Under the pieces are notes generated by a model. That model saw only the letters and a list, made by a program, of their open reading frames with translations, was not told the origin of the DNA and did not search any database. A stretch of DNA of 64,000 nucleotides from Niveibacterium sp. 24ML. GTDB lineage: Bacteria; Pseudomonadota; Gammaproteobacteria; Burkholderiales; Rhodocyclaceae. Positions 59,929 to 64,000 of the stretch are shown in pieces (the first letter of the stretch is position 1; every line of letters begins with the position of its first letter). The stretch is from assembly GCF_026586805.1 (NCBI RefSeq), contig NZ_JAPFHA010000010.1:62001-126000 (forward strand). Reading direction: 5' to 3'. Both the position numbers and the translations under genes were made by a program.

Positions 59929-60582
59929 TCAGACTTCGATGCGGCTCGGGTTCTTGACCTCGATGGTGACCCGCTGGACGTTCGGCGGGATGCGGGTATC
60001 GGCGACCACGTTGCGGACCACCGCCCCTTTGCCGGCGGCTTCGCGGGTTTGTTGCGTGGCAACTTTGGTCTTGCCGGTTTTGTCCGGCGCTACGGCCACG
60101 GTCATATCCACCGTCTCGCCACGTTCGGTGGCGACCTTCCGCGCGTAGTCGTTGAGTTTGCGCATCGCTTCGCGGCCTTCGGCGGTGTTGAGCTGGCTCA
60201 CCGGTATGTCGACCGATACCGACTTGAAGGCCTTCACCGGCTCGGTCTTGCCGCTTTCCTTGTCTGTGACTTGCACGACCTCGGTTTGCACCGGCGTGGT
60301 CTTTGCGCCCGCGACACTGGTGGTCGTGGCTTCGGCGGCCTTGCGCGCCTCTTCGATCTCATTGTTGCGCGCGCGCTGATAGCCGATCAGGCCGCCAACC
60401 ACGGCACCGGCCGCGCAGGCGGTGCCTGGGTCGTTCGAGGTGACTTGCGCGAGCAGGGCGCCCGCAGCGCAACCGAGTGCGGCGCCCACCGCTGCGCCTT
60501 GTGTTTTTTCGTCCATGGTCGCGCAGCTGGAAAGAAGCAGCGGTGCCAGGGCCAGGCAGATAACGCGCTTGCGTGTGCTCAT
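59929..60582 (-). CDS. Glycine-zipper lipoprotein of unknown function
   Basis: A 217-residue lipoprotein with lipobox LLLSSC (Cys 20). A glycine-zipper stretch (about 29-68, AAVGAALGCAAGALLAQVTS and GAVVGGLIGYQRARNN) follows and may insert into or oligomerise at a membrane. The C-terminal part (about 100-217) has SVSVDIPVSQLNTAEGREAM and VRNVVADTRIPPNVQRVTIE, which I do not recognise. I chose the ATG at 60582 with a GGAGG ribosome site. It is the last gene of the minus-strand T6SS control run, 22 bases after pppA. Confidence 0.7.
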   Translation of the reverse strand: MSTRKRVICLALAPLLLSSCATMDEKTQGAAVGAALGCAAGALLAQVTSNDPGTACAAGAVVGGLIGYQRARNNEIEEARKAAEATTTSVAGAKTTPVQTEVVQVTDKESGKTEPVKAFKSVSVDIPVSQLNTAEGREAMRKLNDYARKVATERGETVDMTVAVAPDKTGKTKVATQQTREAAGKGAVVRNVVADTRIPPNVQRVTIEVKNPSRIEV

Positions 60583-60604
60583 TTTTTCCTCCGGTTCGGG
60601 CCGG

Positions 60605-61393
60605 TCAGTCGCCGAGATTTTCATCGGGCATGATGATCGTGGTGCGGGGGTCGCTGGACCCGACAACGACACAGATCGCAGTGAAATTATCGTTGCCGGA
60701 ACTGACTTTTGCGCGCAAAGAATCACTCATCAATTGCAGCCAATGCTGCGGTGAGCTGCTTTGGGCGAGCATCCGCGTCATCTCCTGCTCGTCAACATAC
60801 TCCCACCAGCCATCGGTGCACATCAGGAAAACGTCGCCAGAGAGAATCTGCAGGGGCGTGCCGGCGACCGAAAGTTCGATGGATTCGGCCGACCCGATGG
60901 CGGAGGTCAGGAGGCTGCGTTGCGGGTGGCTGCGAATCATGTCGGTGCTGCCGTAGCCCGCATCGATCAGGTTCTGCACGAGGCTGTGATCGCGTGTGCA
61001 ATACGCGACCGCGCCATCGCGGAAAAGGTAGATGCGGGTATCGCCGGCGTGGCCCCAGATTGCTTCGTTGCGGGCGCGGTCGATCATCAGCAGCGCGACG
61101 GTTGCGTGCATGTCGTCCTTGGTGACGCCGGAACGCTTGGCGTTGATCACTGCATCGTTGGCGCCACGGAGCAATTCGACCGCGCGGTCAGATCCGACGA
61201 CCGGGTTCGCGGAAAACCACTCCAGGATGCGGCTGACGACCAGGCGCGATGCGACATCGCCACTGCCGTGGCCGCCGGCGCCGTCAGAGACGACCCAGCA
61301 TGCGCCGGTATCGGAGCTCCAGTACCCGCAGGCATCTTCATTGCGCGTGCGGCCACCCTGGTCTGAGAAGTATGCGGTTTCAAGCTCGAGCAT
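60605..61393 (-). CDS. pppA: PP2C-family protein phosphatase (PppA)
   Basis: PppA removes the phosphate that PpkA puts on Fha, switching type VI secretion off. The 262-residue product has the PP2C motifs DQGGRTRNEDA, VSDGAGGHGSGDVAS, HAGDTRIYLFRDG, FLMCTDGWWEYV and the final metal ligands in SSGNDNFTAI. I chose the ATG at 61393 with GGAG upstream; a GTG at 61414 overlaps the tagH stop as GTGA and is also possible. It sits between tagH and the glycine-zipper lipoprotein. Confidence 0.9.
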   Translation of the reverse strand: MLELETAYFSDQGGRTRNEDACGYWSSDTGACWVVSDGAGGHGSGDVASRLVVSRILEWFSANPVVGSDRAVELLRGANDAVINAKRSGVTKDDMHATVALLMIDRARNEAIWGHAGDTRIYLFRDGAVAYCTRDHSLVQNLIDAGYGSTDMIRSHPQRSLLTSAIGSAESIELSVAGTPLQILSGDVFLMCTDGWWEYVDEQEMTRMLAQSSSPQHWLQLMSDSLRAKVSSGNDNFTAICVVVGSSDPRTTIIMPDENLGD

Positions 61394-61410
61394 CAAGGGC
61401 TCCGCTAGGG

Positions 61411-63252
61411 TCACTCGCGGCCGGGGTCGGACGCAAGACGATCGATCTGCTCTTCATAAGCGCGCAGGAAGGCGCGCCCGAACAGGGTCTGGAAGTCATC
61501 TTCCGCTTCGCGTGAGATGTCGGCGAAGTGTTGCTCGTACAGATCCCACAATTTGGCCTTGCGTGCGCCGGGCAAGACGCTGTCGAGGAATCCGCGCTCG
61601 CTGATGCGCCCTTCGAGTTGTTCGGGCTTGAAGCGATCGAGCACGCCGCTGAGCGCGGCACGCATGCCTGCCATGAAGCCGAACTGGTGCGAGCGCAGGT
61701 CGTCGTAGGCATCGCGCATCGCGGCCACCGGCTCCATGAATCCGCGGCCCTGCGGCGCAAGCAACTGAACCAGCGCGAATTCAACATCGGGCGCGAACTT
61801 CAGGGGGTTGTTCTCCTTGCTGACAATCATCGTCACTTCCGCGCGGATTTCGCGTTTGGTCAGCGCGCGGGCGGTGAGCAGCGCCATGGTGCCGGCTACC
61901 GATTCACGCAGCACCCGGCCGATCTGCTCCATGCGCTCGGGCGAGAGGCCATCGCTCGGTTGCAGCGGGAAGCCGAGTCCGCGCTGGAATGCGGCGAGCA
62001 GCGCATCGGGCGACGCAGACGTCGCGCTCTGGTGCACAGGCGGTGTCGTGGCCAGTGGCGGGGCGCTGACCGGTGCGGGCGTTGGCTGGGGCGTTGCTGC
62101 CGCCGGGGCCGGGGCGGGCGCGACCGGGGGCGTGATGGTGGGTGCGACGACAGGCGGAATGGCCGGCGCTTGCTCAATTCGCACCGAGACCGCGGCTGCC
62201 CCCTTGCTTGCCGGTGGCACGAACAGTTCGTTAATGTCGCTCGGAGCGGGTGCGGACTGCACCAGTGGCGTTTCAGTCCACGACACGACGATCCCGGAAC
62301 TGGCGCCCGCGTCGGTAGTAGGTGCCGGGGGCGGCAGTGGGTTGGGCGCAGGCGCCAGCGTGGGGGCCGGGCCAATCGGACGTGGCGGTGTGAAGCTCTC
62401 GCCGAGCATGGGTGCGTCATCGCGGCCTGGTGCGGCTGCGGGTGCGGGCGCCGGCGTGCCGCCAAACAGCGCCAGCGGGTCGGCCGCATTCGGTTGCGCC
62501 GCGGGCGGTGCGGTGTGCGATGACAAGGGCGTGCCGGCGAAGGGGTCGGCCGCGCTGCTGGCTGTTCCCAGGCCAAAAAGATCATCGACGGAAGCTGCGG
62601 GCGCCAGGTTCAGATCCATGCCCAAGGGGGCGGCCGGCCTGGGGGCAGGAGCGGGCATTGCAAACGGATCAGGCGGCGGCGGAGCGGCGTGCGAGGGGGC
62701 TGGCGTGGGGGGGGGACTCGCGACCGCGAAGACCGCAAACGGATCGTCGGCGTTATCGAAAGCGGATGGACTCGGCGGCACCGTCGGCTTGGCGGCGGCA
62801 GGGGGTGCAGCGGGTGCAAAGGCGGCGGGTGCAAAGGAGGCGGGGGCGCCGAAGGGGTCCGTGCTTGGCGCCCCACCGAAGAGGCCGAGCGGATCGTTGC
62901 CACTCGCTGCGCTCGCCGGCGCAGTGCTGAGCGCGGGTGCGGGGCGATCGATGTGCGCGCGCAATTCATAGCTGCCGATGACCAGGGTATCGCCATCCGC
63001 AACCGCCATCCGATTGCCGCGACCGACCGGGCGGCCGTTGATGAGCGTTGGGTTGCCGCCATGATCTTCGATTATGAAGACGCCGTTTTCGCACAGCACT
63101 TGCGCATGCAGTCGCGAAATGTGGCGTTCCGGGTCCGGCAGGACCAGCGCGTTGCCAGGCTCGCGCCCAATCGAGCCACCCAGCGGCCCAAATTCCGCCT
63201 GAATTGGCTGTGGGGCACTGCTGCCCTTGAAGGAGGTGACGGTCAGTCTCAT
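61411..63252 (-). CDS. tagH: FHA-domain T6SS regulator TagH
   Basis: Fha/TagH proteins bind phosphothreonine and control assembly of the secretion machine. The 613-residue product has an N-terminal FHA domain with GGSIGREPGN (Arg 30), ERHISRLHA (Ser 46, His 49) and NPTLINGRPV (Asn 72). A linker of about 310 residues follows, rich in Ala and Pro and holding repeated DPF or DPL motifs. The C-terminal TagH domain (about 413-610) has GLSPERMEQIGRVLRESVAG and FDSVLPGARKAK-like text (here GFLDSVLPGARKAKLWDLYE). I chose the ATG at 63252. It shares a transcript with pppA. Confidence 0.92.
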   Translation of the reverse strand: MRLTVTSFKGSSAPQPIQAEFGPLGGSIGREPGNALVLPDPERHISRLHAQVLCENGVFIIEDHGGNPTLINGRPVGRGNRMAVADGDTLVIGSYELRAHIDRPAPALSTAPASAASGNDPLGLFGGAPSTDPFGAPASFAPAAFAPAAPPAAAKPTVPPSPSAFDNADDPFAVFAVASPPPTPAPSHAAPPPPDPFAMPAPAPRPAAPLGMDLNLAPAASVDDLFGLGTASSAADPFAGTPLSSHTAPPAAQPNAADPLALFGGTPAPAPAAAPGRDDAPMLGESFTPPRPIGPAPTLAPAPNPLPPPAPTTDAGASSGIVVSWTETPLVQSAPAPSDINELFVPPASKGAAAVSVRIEQAPAIPPVVAPTITPPVAPAPAPAAATPQPTPAPVSAPPLATTPPVHQSATSASPDALLAAFQRGLGFPLQPSDGLSPERMEQIGRVLRESVAGTMALLTARALTKREIRAEVTMIVSKENNPLKFAPDVEFALVQLLAPQGRGFMEPVAAMRDAYDDLRSHQFGFMAGMRAALSGVLDRFKPEQLEGRISERGFLDSVLPGARKAKLWDLYEQHFADISREAEDDFQTLFGRAFLRAYEEQIDRLASDPGRE

Positions 63253-63295
63253 GTCGATCGGCCAGCGTGACAGTGTTGTTGGATTATGCCGCGAG

Positions 63296-64000
63296 CTAGA
63301 TGGCCGGTGGCGGCGAGAAAACGCGAGTGCCTGCGAGGGCGGCGCGGGCGCCGAAATCCCAACGGGCTTCGAGGTCGATGGTCTTCTGGGCCATGGAACT
63401 GAGCGTTCTGCAGATGTCGTGCCCGCGGCACCAGCGATTGCCGACCTGCCATTGCGCAGCGTTGTCCCGCCACTGCTGCTGTGCGCGTTGCACGTCTGGC
63501 AGGCGCACTTCTTCAGGGAAATCGCGAGCAAAGTCGTCCGCGTCGTCCGCAGGAGTCAAGGCCACCCGTTCGCCTTCGACATCAAAACCGGTGATGCGGG
63601 CCCAGGCAAGGCCTGCCGCCGCTGCGCAAGCCGCGTCCGGATCCTGAATGGCGATCAGCAAGGGTTCGAAGGCCGCGGGGTGACCGGCCCGTGCGAGCAG
63701 GGCAAAGCGCTTTTTGCCCTGGAGAGCGAGCAAGGCATGAATGCCCTGATCGTCAAGTTCGCGCTGCAGCGTCGCGGCAGTCCAGTCGAGTCCGATTGAA
63801 TCGCCACTTTCGGCAAGTTGCTTGATCACGCGCGGCACCCAGGATTCGCCGCGCCAGACACCGGCTTCAAGGGCTGCTGCGCGCAATTGAGCGTCGCTGT
63901 GTGCGATGGCTGCCGCGTAGGGGCGAGGAATGGGCTCACTTTGCTGATCAATCTGCAGAACCGCCCGCCATGCCTGGCTTGCGATCGCTGGGTCGGCCTC
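63296..64000 (-). CDS. HEAT-repeat-like T6SS-associated protein (3' part; 5' end outside window)
   Basis: The frame is open from the right edge of the window (64000) to the stop at 63296, giving at least 234 C-terminal residues; the start lies beyond the window. Helical repeat pairs are seen (SDAQLRAAALEAGVWRGESW, HPAAFEPLLIAIQDPDAACA), which suggest HEAT-like repeats. The end, DLEARWDFGARAALAGTRVF, and the VQRAQQQWRDNAAQWQVGNR stretch recall the TIGR02270 family found in type VI loci. It lies 43 bases upstream of tagH on the same strand. The function is unknown. Confidence 0.55.
   Translation of the reverse strand, partial: EADPAIASQAWRAVLQIDQQSEPIPRPYAAAIAHSDAQLRAAALEAGVWRGESWVPRVIKQLAESGDSIGLDWTAATLQRELDDQGIHALLALQGKKRFALLARAGHPAAFEPLLIAIQDPDAACAAAAGLAWARITGFDVEGERVALTPADDADDFARDFPEEVRLPDVQRAQQQWRDNAAQWQVGNRWCRGHDICRTLSSMAQKTIDLEARWDFGARAALAGTRVFSPPPAI

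Overview
The window reads as a stretch of core chromosome from a GC-rich betaproteobacterium, most like the Rhodocyclales (Azoarcus, Thauera, Uliginosibacterium or Niveibacterium relatives). This placement is an inference. It rests on the run glnD-map / rpsB-tsf-pyrH-frr-uppS-cdsA-dxr-rseP-bamA-skp-lpxD-fabZ-lpxA-lpxB-rnhB, the smc-zipA-ligA order, and the protein sequences themselves. No rRNA, tRNA, CRISPR array, insertion sequence or pseudogene was found. Genes are tightly packed and no gene-free gap exceeds 300 bases. The longest gaps are 13527-13784 (the rpsB promoter and leader), 50068-50279 (between the two divergent T6SS-side genes) and 44291-44471.

Region 1 (1-6824, plus strand) carries the 3' part of smc, then zipA, ligA and galU. 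A perfect 18-bp inverted repeat ends galU and the convergent typA (6902-8719, minus). Next come an S-methyl-5'-thioinosine phosphorylase and peptide deformylase (plus). Convergent to these are glnD and map (minus). A strong promoter at 13617-13646 and a structured leader open the envelope and translation superoperon that runs from rpsB to rnhB (13785-27767). It covers translation factors, UMP kinase, the lipid carrier (uppS), phospholipid synthesis (cdsA), isoprenoid synthesis (dxr), the RseP protease, outer-membrane assembly (bamA, skp) and lipid A synthesis (lpxD, fabZ, lpxA, lpxB). A SpoU-type RNA methyltransferase follows.

Region 2 (28622-33259) holds the divergent pair ppsR (minus) and ppsA (plus), then smpB (minus) divergent from ratA and rnfH (plus).

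Region 3 (33296-44290, minus) is a ten-gene run. Its first four genes are a Pat-like acetyltransferase, a small monooxygenase-like protein, tag and a hexose-6-phosphate mutarotase. They are followed by six genes that all touch by stop/start overlaps: PAP2 phosphatase, UPF0104 membrane protein, GT2 polyprenyl-phosphate glycosyltransferase, two GT39 (ArnT-like) transferases and a second PAP2 phosphatase. These are the parts for making a polyprenyl-phosphate sugar, moving it across the membrane, and transferring it to a periplasmic acceptor, probably lipid A or another glycolipid. This is the best candidate here for a little-described system.

Region 4 (44472-48768) has a small methyltransferase and an RRM-like protein separated by a heptanucleotide repeat, then selU and selD (divergent), and tesA and ybbA (divergent, with overlapping 5' ends).

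Region 5 (48796-64000) is one flank of a type VI secretion locus. On the plus strand are tssJ, tssK, tssL (with an OmpA domain), tssM, tagF and a PpkA-like kinase. On the minus strand are a PP2C phosphatase (pppA), an FHA protein (tagH), a glycine-zipper lipoprotein and the 3' end of a HEAT-repeat-like protein. An OmpA-type lipoprotein is divergent from tssJ. The sheath, baseplate, ClpV, Hcp and VgrG genes are not in the window. The kinase, phosphatase and FHA protein together suggest threonine-phosphorylation control of secretion.
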